64,000 bases of DNA from Lactuca virosa. Its lineage: Eukaryota; Streptophyta; Magnoliopsida; Asterales; Asteraceae. Both the position numbers and the translations under genes were made by a program. The stretch spans positions 102,516,769 to 102,580,768 of the forward strand of contig CAKMRJ010005745.1 of NCBI GenBank assembly GCA_928212115.1, read 5' to 3'. Of this stretch, positions 31,926 to 44,155 are shown piece after piece (the stretch's first letter is position 1; each line of letters starts with the position of its first letter). The notes under the pieces are model-generated. The model was not told where the DNA came from. It did no database searches and worked only from the letters and a program-made list of their open reading frames with translations.

Positions 31926-33441
31926 TAGGGCTGTTTGTTGATGGATTTGTTGCATATTTGATCATTCTTTGGCTGAAAATCGTTTTTTTTTGCTATCTGC
32001 CTGACTGACTCGGCGAGTCAGTGGATGAACTCGGCGAGTCAGGCCGACTCGACGAGTCCAATGGTCAGACAGAGGTATCTTCGGGATTTTTTTGCTGATT
32101 TGGCTTGGATAAGTTACCAAAAACGTTTTTAACTCTTAAAATTCGATTGTTTATGTTTGGTATTGATTATCCTTGCTAGAATAGAAGATAATTGTCAAAT
32201 TAACTAGATAATCATTGCCTTATGTGATAAACTTGATTTATTTGAATTATTTGATAGATTGTCTTGCAAGAAATTGAATTAGATCATATTTAGATAATCA
32301 CTAATTAATTGTTTAATTGTTATTATTTGTAAGTTGATCTAGAATGTTCTTAATAATGTTTTGAAAAGGTTCAAAAACTTGCCCTCAAGTTTTGGAATTT
32401 AAATTTTGATCAAAAGTTTGATTTTAAAATGTTAAATTCTGAAACCCTAGTTTTGAAAAAGTTCAAATTATACCCTTATGGTTTTATTAAGTTATTTAAA
32501 AGTATAAGTAAAAGAGAGTTAATAAATCCATAATCATATGGTTTATATTTAATTAAATTAAAAGTGTAATTTATAAAATTAAACCACATAGTATTTTAAA
32601 AGTATAAAATACACCCTTGTACTATATATAACATTAAAAGTCTAATATTATATATGTATAACTTAAACTGCTAGTCTTACTGTTAGTAGGCCTCATTCAC
32701 GAAGCTGGTCTATAAGGGGTGTTTAAGGAAATTGCCTATAAAATGGCGATTGAATGGGTATCCACTCTTACCCACCGCACTCTTGACTAGTGGAGGGTCG
32801 TTAGCCGAACGGGTAGGATAGGGCAAACCCTCTCCTCATTAAAAGTATAATGAATAAAGTAACTAAATGTTTTTACAAAATTCCCAATCTTAGTTACTTT
32901 AGGAAAAAGTGAAATTGATGCAATTCCATGGAATTACACTTTATACCCTTGTCGAGACAATTAGTGGAGCGTGTGTGGTTAACCGGCACACTAAGTTGGG
33001 TTTGGCATTGGTAGCGAAGGATGACTCGATGTTTGTCATAGATCGATGGAGCGTGTGTGGTTAACCGGCACGTCGATTAGGTGACTGTAACATTGAGGGC
33101 ACCACGTACATTCGCATGGTTATTCACACCTTATTTGTGATCCTCGGCATCCCAGTCACAAATGAAGGGCACAATCGAGATTAAACATGACATTGAAGAG
33201 TTCAATGAATCTCAAAAGATCTAGGAGTTTCAATTCATTTAAAACTTAACCTTTTTTTTCGTTTTTCATGGTGGAAATTGGTAAATCATCATTTACCTAC
33301 CCTCAAATGTTCTGCGAGTTGGATTACGACATCCCTCTTCCAATTTGTAGGATATTGTGTTGGGTCCTAGCCTTAATATCTCATTTGGGTGTTTCATTAA
33401 GGACTCAATCAACTAAACTTGAAATTTCTCCCGTTTCATAG
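31926..33441 (+). other. A2 leader
   Basis: Homologous in blocks to the A3 leader: three ACTCGGCGAGTC-type palindromes (32010-32058), CTCAAGTTTTG (32384), the GGCCTCATTCACGAAG box (32688), GGGTCGTTAGCCGAACG (32804), two copies of GGAGCGTGTGTGGTTAACCG (32965 and 33047) and ATTACGACATCCC (33324). It ends GTTTCATAG against the gag ATG at 33442. Confidence 0.8.
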
Positions 33442-34110
33442 ATGTCAAAGTCTGACAACTATGGTCTTTCTAAATCCGTTGGAAAAAGTTTTCTACGTGA
33501 AGATGATGTTCCACGATTGTATTGTGGAAATAGAAATCATGCTTCTCTTCCTCCACCTCCTCCAATAATTCTCCCTGACCCACGTGTTCGAAGACTTGAA
33601 AAATTCAAAGTCACTCAAGCCCTATTGGCAAAAGACATGAAAATGGAAAGTCTATATGTGCTCATGTCTTAGATAAAAGGTTACATATTGATAGATTGGG
33701 ATTGTTGGGTGTCGATGTTTAAAGGAAAGTTGGCTGTTGACTTGGTTCTTCAGTCACTTCCCGAATCATATGGTAAGTTCGTTAGAGAGTACTATATGAT
33801 GGACCACGACATGACCCTTATTGATTTGACTTATTCACTTATTGTTGTTGAATCAGAAATGATTTGACGCACTGGTCAACAAATCTGTCTGGTAAATCAA
33901 TATCCCAACCCTCTATGGACAATGGTAACATTGGAAGTCCAGAAAAGTTTTCTCTACGCAAGAGAAAGGCTGAGTCTGAGATAGTCCCGTGTGCCATTCC
34001 AGAGAGTCCATATGTTTTCTACTGCCAAAAGAAGGGGTATTGGTTATGAATCTGCCTTGACTACCTGAGAGATCTAAGAGATGGGAGAGTCAAGCTGTAT
34101 GACTATGCTT
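33442..34110 (+). pseudogene. A2 degenerate Copia gag
   Basis: Starts MSKSDNYGLSKSVGKSF and includes PPPPIILPDPRVRRLEKFKV, then a stop after ESLYVLMS (33670), then KGKLAVDLVLQSLPESYGKF and MDHDMTLIDLTYSL. The pattern of a conserved KSLPESY-like patch is that of Copia Gag (UBN2-type) proteins. A final FYCQKKGYWL resembles a decayed zinc knuckle (34017-34046). Several stops make it non-coding. No protease or later domain follows. Confidence 0.82.
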
Positions 34111-34472
34111 CAGGTAAAATCCACTATCTAACTCTATTAAGTTCCTATTTGGAGATTCTTAATACATGATGTGATAAGATTACATTTCGATGTTTTGAAG
34201 GATCGAAGAAAGGAAAGGAAGCTTAAAGGAAGGAGCAAGCTGAGTCTGATCGCGAAGAAATGGATTTCGATCGCATGATTCAAGGATCAGATATTTAAGC
34301 TACTACTTTAGAGTTAGGATAGATTGCTAAGTTATATTTACATAGTTTTCATTTGTAATCGCATTGTAAGGACAATATTTTTCCGCAATAAAATAAATTT
34401 TGATTTATCTTATTTATGTTTCCTTGTGATGGATTTTATGAAAATTGGTGTTTGAATGGTTCTATTGTTAGC
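34111..34472 (+). other. A2 sequence between gag and E
   Basis: About 360 bp of unremarkable sequence belonging to the A2 3' body. It is cut at AATAT (34473-34477) by element E and continues at 44156. Confidence 0.6.
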
Positions 34473-34681
34473 AATATTGTAACATCCCAAAAATACAGTC
34501 TGAAAATTTCGATTTAAATCGGTAATAAAACCATAGTCATCATACGTCATAGAAAAATCACAACAATGTATCTCAGAATAATATAACAACTGTCATGTAT
34601 ATCAAAGTATAAACATCCCAGGCTGAACAAATGGTGTGTGCATTGCAATCTTTCCGAGCTCCTCTTTTGAAAACTGAGTAC

Positions 34682-35226
34682 CTGAAACCAAAACTGAAAC
34701 TGTAAGCACGAAGCTTAGTGAGCTCCCCCAAACTACCACATACCATACAATAACATATAAAGCACATACTGGGCCTTGCCCACTGCATCGGACCGAAGTC
34801 CGGAACTATCTAGGGCCTCGCCCACTGCATTGGACTAGTGCCTCGCCCACTTCATCGGACCAAAGTCCGGAAACTGCATCGGACCAAAGTCCGGAACTAA
34901 ACAGGGCCTTGCCCTCTGCATCGGACCGAAGTCCGGAAACTGCATCGGTCCGAAGTCCGGAACTAACCAGGGCCTTGCCCTCTGCATCGGACCGAAGTCC
35001 GGAAACTGACTGAACATAGCAGAGCATAATCATAACTACTAGCATAAACACATATACTTCATATTGCATCGGACCGAAGTCCGGAACACATAACACGAAG
35101 ACATGCTCGAATCACAAAGACCTCAAGCATACTGAACTACTGCATCAGACCGAAGTCCGGAACTACTGCTAACTAAACGGGCCGGCATTGTGGCCGTAGA
35201 CCCGTTCCTACTGGAAGGAAACTCAC
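34682..35226 (-). other. Putative intron inside E 3' LTR
   Basis: The sense strand gives GAG|GTGAGTTT from 35226, CTCACTAAGC-TTCGT-GCTTA near 34720 and TTTCAG|GTAC ending at 34682. The interval is 545 nt with the hairpin array inside. The other LTR has the same donor and acceptor (41586-42147) but CTCAC there reads CTCAA. Confidence 0.45.
34786..35165 (-). repeat. GGAC(TTCG)GTCC hairpin array, left copy
   Basis: Eight units of a GCATCGGACCGAAGTCCGGA core lie at about 34784, 34852, 34872, 34918, 34940, 34981, 35065 and 35143. On the sense strand each reads CCGGACTTCGGTCCGATG; several are exact, others have TTTG or one stem change. Spacing is irregular, with AGGGCCTTGCCCTCT-like pieces between. 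Confidence 0.9.
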
Positions 35227-37226
35227 CTCACACTGCTGAAGTCTCGTAGACACAATCCCACACTGCTGAAGTCCCGCAGACTCAACCCTAGCTGCTGGAT
35301 GACAGATTCCCGAACTGTCAACACCAAAATAACACCCAATTAATAATTGGGTTCTAACACATAACTATAAATACATACTTTGGATAATTACTACATTACC
35401 CCTATCTTGGCTTACCCAAGCCCAAGGCCCAATCCATAGGCCCAAAGTCAACTAGGGATCAAAGCCCAACATATGGCCCAACTTTCCAAATTGGGCCCAA
35501 ACCTCTACATGGACTTCCCTTATGGCCCAATTGTTCAGTCCAGTCCAACATGTCTCATTCTAAGGGCCCAATATCATACAACCATATAGGCCCAAACTAT
35601 GGCCCATCTATGGCCCAATTTTCCAAATTGGGCCCACACCATCGTATGGACCTTACCCTAAAGCCCATTAAATTATTCTAGTCCATTTGCTTGTTCTTGG
35701 ACGGCCCAACACAAAGCCCAAGTGAAATTAGGGTTTCTCATAAAATGATAATTAAGGTTAAGTGTTTCTTACTTAACCCATTAAGGACTTAATCCATTAA
35801 TTCCTTTACTCTACTAGATAAGTTATATGGAATAATTAGGCTTAACACACAGTCCAATCCCAATGGCCCCAAAGTGGGTCCAAATAAGTCCAAGGCCCAA
35901 ATGCTAACAATTAGGGTTTTCCACCCAAACATGGCCCAATAGGCCCAAAACCAATCTCTAAGCCCATCAGGGTTTGCTAGTGGGGCACCACCCACTACCA
36001 CCTCGGGTAGTGGTGGTCAATGGCGGCTCACGGCGGCGGCCACCACCCTACGGTGGTGGTTTTGAGTTTCTTTTTATTATTCATCTTGCTAATTACAATT
36101 ACACTGCTTTAATTCAAAATAACCACACACACACTAACTAACATGCACACGCACACAGCCACCCTAGTGGTGGCCGGCGGTGGCTCGCGGCGGCAGCCAC
36201 CATGGCTGGCGGCCATGGTGGGCATCTATTCCGTTTTCCGGCCATTAACACCTTCTACAACAAAACACACACACCTACAAGATTTCTATTTGCACAAAGG
36301 TCTAGCCACCCTCCCTTGGTGGCTCACGGTGGCGGCAGCAACACTAAAAAGGCAGCAGCGGCGGCTTTTACGATAACAGCCACCACCTCACGGTGGTGGC
36401 AGCGGTTCTCTTGTTCCGCACTCGAACAACGCACATACACACTCGAAAACATGGCCTGAAGACCGAGGCACCTTCGACCCAACCACTTCGGGTGGCAGGC
36501 GACGAACGGAACCCTAGAGATGGCGACCCACAGCGACGGCGGCCCTAAACGGCGACCATAGGGTTGCTGGCGGCAACACCTGACGTACACAACACCCAAT
36601 CACAGAAAGAACGAAGAAGAAGGATAGGTGGGTGGTTTGCGGTGGACTAACCGGAAGTTCGGTTGTTCATACTCGACAGCAGCGTTCACCGCCTCCTTCG
36701 TGGGTCTCGGCGGCTCCTCCCGTGGCAGCGATGTGGTGGTAATCGTCGGTGAGGCAGCATGCGACGCTCTTGACTGGTCCGAAGAACAAGAGGAAGGTGG
36801 CGGCTGAAAGAGTAACGCATGGTGATGGCGACTGGAGTAAAAGAAATGGTCTCTTAGGTTTAGGGTTGAAGGAAGCGACGTGGGGAAGGGATACGGGTAT
36901 ATCCCGTATCTTATTTCAAACATATGATCGAATTATTCAACTTCAGCCCCTCCACCCCAATTTGTTTTCAATCTAAATCCAAAACATACCAAATAGACCC
37001 TGCCCTCAGAAATCTTTACAAACTGCATCCAAAACTTACCTTTTAAACCTTGATCCCATAAATTTCTTTCATAATAGATCCCTTAATCACCAATAAACCC
37101 TTAAGCCTTCAAATCTTTTCAATTTAAGTCCCGAACGTACACTTTTAACCCTCGACTTTCAAAATTCTTCACAACTTAGTCCGGGACTTACATTTATTAA
37201 TTTATTTAAATAAACGGGGCGTTACA

Positions 37227-37245
37227 ACTCTCCCCCACTTAAATT
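37227..37245 (-). promoter_or_regulatory. E polypurine tract
   Basis: The sense strand reads TTTAAGTGGGGGAGAGT directly before the 3' LTR. Confidence 0.85.
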
Positions 37246-37716
37246 AGATTTCGTCCTCGAAATCATTTCTTACCATTCCTTACGCGCCCAACTACTCAAG
37301 TATCATGACCACAATCCTAGGCACACCCTAGCTTTCCCAGGGCAACCAAAACTATCCCTCGCAGGGCCCTAGAACCCGAAGATAAGCGAATTTCTTGCAT
37401 TACGATCACATTACTCACTCTGAAATCTGCAGTTTTAGGATGATCTGACCCTCTAACTGATCGCCCATAGTGAATCATTATTGCTGACTCCAATCTACTT
37501 GTCTCTCATTTGCCTACTCATCTTCTGATAAGTCAAGGCTCCTACTAAAAGAACAGAATCACAGACCCCCTATCCCTGCGCTTCACTTATATGTAGCCAA
37601 AACTCATATAATCCTGCTGTAAGCGACTTAGCATAACCCAAGCTATCTGTGACTCTAACCATACATGAAATCCCCAAATACCATTACCGCTTAAGACACT
37701 GACTGTCTGAAGCATT

Positions 37717-37850
37717 GAAATTTCTGAAACACCGAACTGCCTGAAACACTTACTGCCTGAACACTGAACTGCCTGAACACTGAACTGCCTGAACACTGAA
37801 CTGCCTGAAACACGGAACTACCTGAAATACTGAACTGCCTGAAATAGCAT
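37717..37850. repeat. Short tandem repeat, CACTGAACTGCCTGAA
   Basis: About seven imperfect units of 15-17 bp (CTGAACTGCCTGAAACA type) in the E 3' internal region. Confidence 0.85.
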
Positions 37851-38353
37851 GCTGCTACATGGCTGCTTTCCAACATCTATCGAGACCTTCCTGGTCTCAA
37901 TTTTTCGCCAATAATCTGAAATACCGGGTTCCGGCCCAGTTGCGGATCCAGAGGACTCCCTAACTAGTCGCCTCACACGACTTCTGAACGAAACCCTTCT
38001 CTAGAACTAGTTGCCACTAGTTACCTTGTCACTGTGGCCCTAACAGCCTTTTGATCTAACTGATTGGTTCCATACGTCGAATCCTGACGTCACCAAACCC
38101 AAGGCTAAAAGTGATTGCTACATGACCATTGGTAGCCTTATGTCATAAATGACCTTAAGCAGTCCACTGCTTCTTTGCTCTCTTCTCTGTAGTGGCGCTT
38201 CTACAGTCTTATCACTGGCTTAACCAAGTCTAATCCGTCTGGAAAACTCCGAAATCCAATCTGTGGATTTCCATATCCTCACTGCTATACCCGAACTGGT
38301 GGGTACTACTGTCCTTCCCGCGTCCTAACGACGCACTCACGCTATCTAATAAC

Positions 38354-38633
38354 CTAGTGAATGCTACGGCTACACCCATAGACTTACAACACTTTATCAC
38401 TATCTGCTGCTAGTGAATGCTACGGCTACTCCCGCAGACTTACAACACTCTAACACTATCTGACTGCTAGTGAATGCTACGGCTACACCCGCAGGCTTAC
38501 AACACTCTAACACTATCTGACTGCTAGTAAATGCTACGGCTACACCTGCAGACTTACAACACTCTAACATTATCTGGCTGCTAGTGAATGCTACGGCTAC
38601 ACCCACAGACTTACAACACTCTAACACTATCTA
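38354..38633 (-). repeat. Five tandem units of about 57 bp
   Basis: Units begin CTAGTGAATGCTACGGCTAC and end CACTATCTGACTG. The period of about 57 bp is a multiple of three, so a minus-strand frame (38400-38627) runs through four units as CKSAGVAVAFTSSQ repeats of 19 residues. The frame has no start context or family match; I treat it as a repeat. Confidence 0.88.
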
Positions 38634-39000
38634 TACTGGATCGAACACGCGCTTGTCCCGCACTCAGCTGAACTCATGTCCTGACTGGAATCCCCAACCG
38701 GATTCCTTAAGGCCTGCTAGCAAACATTCCGAGAACGCGGTCTCATCATTGGCAAGTTTTTCCGAACTTCCATATCACACTCTCCTCGAACCATACAACC
38801 ACATGGGCTGTCTCCCTTTCAGACAAGGATGCAAAACTTATCCTAGACTCAAAACTGCTCCCACTTCTGAATCCTTGGGCGATTCTCCCCCACTTTGATT
38901 CAGCTAATGCCTTACAACACACCAAACTCGAAGAATTCCCAATCCTTCTCACCACCCATGACCAATCTGCTAGAAACCACACTTACCATTGCTAGTGTTT

Positions 39001-39309
39001 TCAACACCAACTAATCCAAAAGATCACACAACTTCTAAAAATCCGAATAAATCTCCGGTAATAACCCGCTAGACCCAGGAAGCTCCGAATCTCAATTGGA
39101 GACCTCGGAATCTCCCACTGCATCACAGACTCTAACTTGGCCGGATCGACTAGAATACCCTTCTGATTGACAAGGTGCCCAAGAAATTGCACCCCGCGCA
39201 ACCAGAACTCACAATTGGAGAACCTTATGAAAATTCTCTCCCTTCTCAAAGTCTCTTGCACCTCCCTCAGGTGCTTCTCGTGCTGCTCCTCAGTCTTGGA
39301 ATAAACCAA
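39001..39309 (-). pseudogene. E reverse transcriptase fragment
   Basis: About 95 residues of Gypsy RT after the active site: VYSKTEEQHEKHLREV, LGHLVNQKGILVDPAKLE and EIRSFLGLAGYYRRFI. The catalytic FIDD lies upstream and is lost; sequence on that side is scrambled. Downstream no RNase H or integrase is found. Confidence 0.9.
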
Positions 39310-39639
39310 GATGACGCTGTACTTTCCTAATCCCGTAATCTAGGTAATTGCTCTATCACTATTCGCTAATGCTTCTCGGCATGCAATTGGCATATGACAT
39401 CTCTTGAAAATATAATTCAGACACAAACCGAGGATAACTCAGGGTTACACCTACTCAAAACCTTGAAACGAAAGGCTCCCTTGTGAAGTTTCCCTCAAGT
39501 GCTGCACAGAATTTGACCCCGCTGGCTCTCAGAAGCTGATCTGAAATCTACGGTCTCCTCCCGAGACCCCTCACTATAAGAAACTGATCTGGTTCCCTCT
39601 TCCTTGTGTTCTCTAAGTCAATATCCCGCTCTCGAGCTC

Positions 39640-40400
39640 TAGATGTCATATCATTCAGGTTCTTGCACCTCGAGATACTCACAATCTCCCTGCTATCATT
39701 CTACAGTATGTTCTGATAACTTACCTTCTTCATTTCCTCATCTGTTGCATATTGTGGTACCATATAAGCTCTTTCCTGAGACTTGGCAGTGATCTCTGCC
39801 ACATTCTCAGTCGTCTGGTGGAGATCTAACAACTCTTGCGCCAACTGCTACGCCTCAATCGCCTGGGCACACTCTGCCCAGAATCTGGTCTAAAAGTCAT
39901 CCCATGACATAGCATTAAACGCATCATCACTCAACTCACTACCGACTTCTTCCTATCAATCTCCTGCTCTATCCCTCAGGGGACAGGAAGTAAGTCAGAT
40001 CTTGTCTCCTTTCGAGACAATGTCTGGGACAAAAGTGTTGGCGACATCTGCCAACCATCTGCTGCTAACAATGGGGCCCCTAACCCCCACGACAATCTGA
40101 AGCCTCACAAACTCTGAATTCCCGAAACATCAACGTATGAGTCTCTATCATGAATGTTATCTCAGTGCATGATGCACTCGGCCTCTCATCACAAATCTCT
40201 ATAATGTCCTCCTTGATCACACTGAGGATCACAGGAGTCTGGTCAATGATACTGCGCATAATTCTTAGATGGAATGAACTCCCTCATCTGATCATCAATC
40301 TGCCCGGCTACAGAGTCTGAGCTTGATCTCTCGTTGACGCCAGAACTACCATCTGGTCTACCACGTAGCGCCACTATACTCGGTAATATACCACCACTAA
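39640..40400 (-). pseudogene. E degenerate gag
   Basis: Fragments in changing frames spell a Gag core: SSSGVNERSSSDSVAGQID, WDDF..FWAEC..AIEA..LAQELLDLHQTTENVAEITAKS and MVPQYATDEE. The order fits Gypsy Gag up to the part before the zinc knuckles, which I do not see. Many stops and indels. Confidence 0.65.
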
Positions 40401-40957
40401 CATCACAATGCTCATCAAAACTTGAGGGATCTCACACACTACAAGTTTCCTGGATTCATCTCAGCCTTCCTTGATTCGAGTACGGATCCTCTGCTTTCAG
40501 TAGTACGGGCCCATACTACCTTCCACATCTATCCATACTTTCCTCACGAACTGCCTCGACTCCACCAAGTCCCTTCTACTGCTACTGTTCTCTGCTACTC
40601 TCATCCTAGGCTTGCCCTAGGGTAATCACCAACCCACTCTCCGCCATCAGCTGCATAAGAAGTCCCTACTTTCTTCCCCTAACTAGCTCGCGAATACTAT
40701 TACATATTACTCAGACTAGATAATTCTTCGAATGAGAGATCCTACCCTACAACGGTTGGACTCAAACAAGAGCTGCGAAATAGAGCTAGACCTAACCTTC
40801 TGAAATTATTTAGTCCTTGAAATATGTAACTTAACATATTCGTTTACTAGTTAGTGAAAGACAAATAGAACTCCTAAAATCACAAAGCAAGCAGCATTCA
40901 GGCATTGAGTACACATAATCAAGCATACTACTTTGGCTATCATACTGACTAATCTGT

Positions 40958-41201
40958 ACTAGCATGCAGTTCTCAATAAGCTGGTACACATATAACAGGC
41001 ACATAAGGCATCCTTCCTACATCCTTAGCCCTAAACTAGCATGCAGTTCTCATAAAGCTGATACTCGTACAATAGGAACATAAGGCATCCTTCCTAGATC
41101 CTTAGTCCTAATCTAGCATGCAGTTCTCATAAAGTTGATACTCATACAATAGGCACATAAGGCATCCTTCCTAGATCCTTAGTCCTAATCTAGCATGCAT
41201 T
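40958..41201. repeat. Three tandem units of about 80 bp in E leader
   Basis: Each unit runs from CTAGCATGCAGTTCTCA to AGGCATCCTTCCTAGATCC with few differences, between the gag remnant and the primer site. T-rich CTTTTCTTT runs follow at 41205-41300. Confidence 0.88.
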
Positions 41202-41365
41202 TCAAAGTTCTTTTCTTTCTAAAAATTCTTTTTGCTTTTCTAAAACTCTTTTCTTTTTAAGTTTCTTTTTGCTTTTCTAAAACTCTTTTCTTTTGAAAAC
41301 TTTATACCACTTCCTTAGTTTGAGTTCAGACACACTCGAGAGTGCGCCCGAATCCCTCAAACCAA

Positions 41366-41378
41366 GGCTCTGATACCA
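41366..41378 (-). promoter_or_regulatory. E primer-binding site (tRNA-iMet)
   Basis: The minus strand reads TGGTATCAGAGCC, three bases inside the 5' LTR. Confidence 0.92.
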
Positions 41379-41585
41379 ACTTGTAACATCCCAAAAATAC
41401 AGTCTGAAAATTTCGTTTTAAATCGGTAATAAAACCATAGTCATCATACGTCATAGAAAAATCACAACAATGTATCTCAGAATAATATAACAACTGTCAT
41501 GTATATCAGAGTATAAACATCCCAGGCTGAACAAATGGTGTGTGCATTGCAATCTTTCCGAGCTCCTCTTTTGAAAACTGAGTAC

Positions 41586-42147
41586 CTGAAACCAAAACTG
41601 AAACTGTAAGCACGAAGCTTATTGAGCTCCCCCAAACTACCACATACCATACAATAACATATAAAGCACATACTGGGCCTTGCCCACTGCATCGGACCGA
41701 AGTCCGGAACTATCTAGGGCCTCGCCCACTGCATCAGAATAAAGTCCGAAACTAACTAGGGCCTCGCCCACTGCATTGGACCGAAGTACGGAAACTGCAT
41801 CGGACCAAAGTCCGGAACTAACCAGGGCCTTGCCCTCTGCATCGGACCGAAGTCCGGAAACTACATCGGACCGAAGTCCGGAACTAACCAGGGCCTTGCC
41901 CTCTACATCGGACCGAGGTCCGGAAATTGACTGAACATAACATATCATAATCATAACTACTAGCATAAACATATATACTGCATACTGCATCGGACCGAAG
42001 TCCGGAACACATAACACGAAGACATGCTTGAATCACAAAGACCTCAAGCACACTGAACTACTGCATCAGACCGAAGTCCGGAACTACTGCTAATTAAACG
42101 GGCCTGCATTATGGCCGTAGACTCGTTCCTACTGGAAGGAAACTCAC
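41586..42147 (-). other. Putative intron inside E 5' LTR
   Basis: Counterpart of 34682-35226, interval 562 nt. The candidate branch string is CTCAATAAGC here, one base off CTCAC. Confidence 0.4.
41691..42082 (-). repeat. GGAC(TTCG)GTCC hairpin array, right copy
   Basis: Nine units at about 41690, 41731, 41778, 41799, 41840, 41862, 41904, 41987 and 42062. It has one unit more than the left LTR, and some units carry stem or loop changes (for example GGACCGAGGTCC). Confidence 0.9.
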
Positions 42148-44155
42148 CTCACACTGCTGAAGTCTCGTAGACACAATCCCACACTGCTGAAGTCCCACAG
42201 ATGCAACCCTAGCTGCTGGATGACAGATTCCCGAACTGTCAACACCAAAATAACACCCAATTAATAATTGGGTTCTAACACATAACTATAAATACATACT
42301 TTGGATAATTACTACATTACCCCTAGCTTGGCTTACTCAAGCCCAAGGCCCAATCCATAGGCCCAAAGTCAACTAGGGATCAAAGCCCAACATATGGCCC
42401 AACTTTCCAAATTGGGCCCAAACCTCTACATGGACTTCCCTTAAGGCCCAATTGTTCAGTCCAGTCCAACATGTCTCATTCTAAGGGCCCAATATCATAC
42501 AACCATCTGGGCCCAAACTATGGCCCATCTATGGCCCAATTTTCCAAATTAGGCCCACACCCTCCTATGGACCTTACCCTAAAGCCCATTAAATTATTCT
42601 AGTCCATTTGCTTGTTCTTGGACGGCCTAACACAAAGCCCAAGTGAAATTAGGGTTTTTCATAAAATGATAATTAGGATTAAGTGTTTCTTACTTAACCC
42701 ATTAAGGACTTAATCCATTAATTCCTTTACTCTACTAGATAAGTTATATGGAATAATTAGGCTTAACACACAATCCAATCCCAATGGCCCCAAAGTGGGT
42801 CCAAATAAGTCCAAGGCCCAAATGCTAACAATTAGGGTTTTCCACCCAAACATGGCCCAATAGGCCCAAAACCAATCTCTAAGCCCATTAGGGTTTGCTA
42901 GTGGGGCACCACCCACTACCACCTCGGGTAGTGGTGGTCAATGGCGGCTCACGGCGGCGGCCACCACCCTACGGTGGTGGTTTTGAGTTTCTTTTTATTA
43001 TTCATCTTGCTAATTACAATTACACTGCTTTAATTCAAAATAACCACACACACACTAACTAACATGCACACGCACACAGCCACCCTAGTGGTGGCCGGCG
43101 GTGGCTCGCGGCGGCAGCCACCATGGCTGGCGGCCATGGTGGGCATCTATTCCGTTTTCCGGCCATTAACACCTTCTACAACAAAACACACACACCTACA
43201 CGATTTCTATTTGCACAAAGGTCTAGCCACCCTCCCTTGGTGGCTCACGGTGGCGGCAGCAACACTAAAAAGGCAGCAGCAGCGGCGACTTTTGCGATAA
43301 CAGCCACCACCTCACGGTGGTGGCAGCGGTTCTCTTGTTCCCCACTCGAACAACGCACATACACACTCGAAAACATGGCCTGAAGACCGAGGCACCTTCG
43401 ACCCAGCCACTTCGGGTGGCAAGCGACGAACGGAACCCTAGAGATGGCGACCCACAGCGGCGGCGGCCCTAAACGGCGACCATAGGGTTGCTGGCGGCAG
43501 CACCTGACGTACACAACACCTAATCACAGAAAGAACAAAGAAGAAGGATAGGTGGGTGGTTTGTGGTGGACTAACCGGAAGTTCGGTTGTTCATACTCGA
43601 CAGTAGCGTTCACCGCCTCCTTCGTGGGTCTCGACGGCTCCTCTCGTGGTAGCGATGTGGTGGTACTCGTCGGTGAGGCAGCATGCGACGCTCTTGACTG
43701 GTCCGAAGAACAAGAGGAAGGTGGCGGCTGAAAGAGTAACGCATGGTGATGGCGGCTGGAGTAAAAGAAATGGTCTCTTAGGTTTAGGGTTGAAGGAAGC
43801 GACGTGGGGAAGGGATATGGGTATATCTCGTATCTTATTTCAAACATATGATCGAATTATTCAACTTCAGCCCCTCCACCCCAATTTGTTTTCAATCTAA
43901 ATCCAAAACATACCAAATAGACCCTGCCCTCAGAAATCTTTACAAACTGCATCCAAAACTTACCTTTTAAACCTTGATCCCATTAATTTCTTTCATAATA
44001 GATCCCTAAATCACCAATAAACCCTTAAGCCTTCAAATCTTTTCAATTTAAGTCCCGAACGTACACTTTTAACCCTCGACTTTCAAAATTCTTCACAACT
44101 TAGTCCGGGACTTATATTTATTAATTTATTTAAATAAACGGGGCGTTACAAATAT

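Larger units (their letters stand above)
34478..37226 (-). repeat. E 3' LTR (2749 bp)
   Basis: The sense strand starts TGTAACGCCCCG (37226) and ends GGGATGTTACA (34478). It includes a GC-rich part with CGGTGGTGG runs (about 36000-36560), a donor-like GAG|GTGAGT (GT at 35226), the GGAC-TTCG-GTCC array, CTCAC (34718-34722) and CAG|GTA (34682). Confidence 0.93.
34478..44150 (-). mobile_element. Gypsy element E, degenerate internal region
   Basis: LTRs of 2749 bp (34478-37226) and 2769 bp (41382-44150) match almost throughout. AATAT flanks at 34473-34477 and 44151-44155. Primer site (41366-41378) and polypurine tract (37227 onwards) place the sense on the minus strand. The 4.2 kb internal region keeps a scrambled gag and a short RT piece. 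The close LTR match against the ruined coding region suggests it was already defective when inserted and moved with help (inference). Confidence 0.93.
41382..44150 (-). repeat. E 5' LTR (2769 bp)
   Basis: Partner of 34478-37226 with few substitutions and short indels. It includes a second copy of the hairpin array and of the putative intron sites (donor GT at 42147, acceptor AG at 41586). Confidence 0.93.

Noticed and set aside
34786..35165. CRISPR-like array of repeats and spacers
   Set aside because: Plant LTR context, repeats of about 20 bp with irregular spacing and repeated spacers, no cas genes.
36143..36459. Overlapping open frames in both strands of the E LTR (also at 43064-43383)
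   Set aside because: They lie in the GC-rich CGGTGGTGG part of a repeat, exist only because of composition and are duplicated with the LTR; no domain or conserved start.
36600..36923. Sense-strand frame of 107 codons in the E LTR
   Set aside because: Present in both LTR copies, but low-complexity and without a family match; more likely untranslated exon sequence than a gene.
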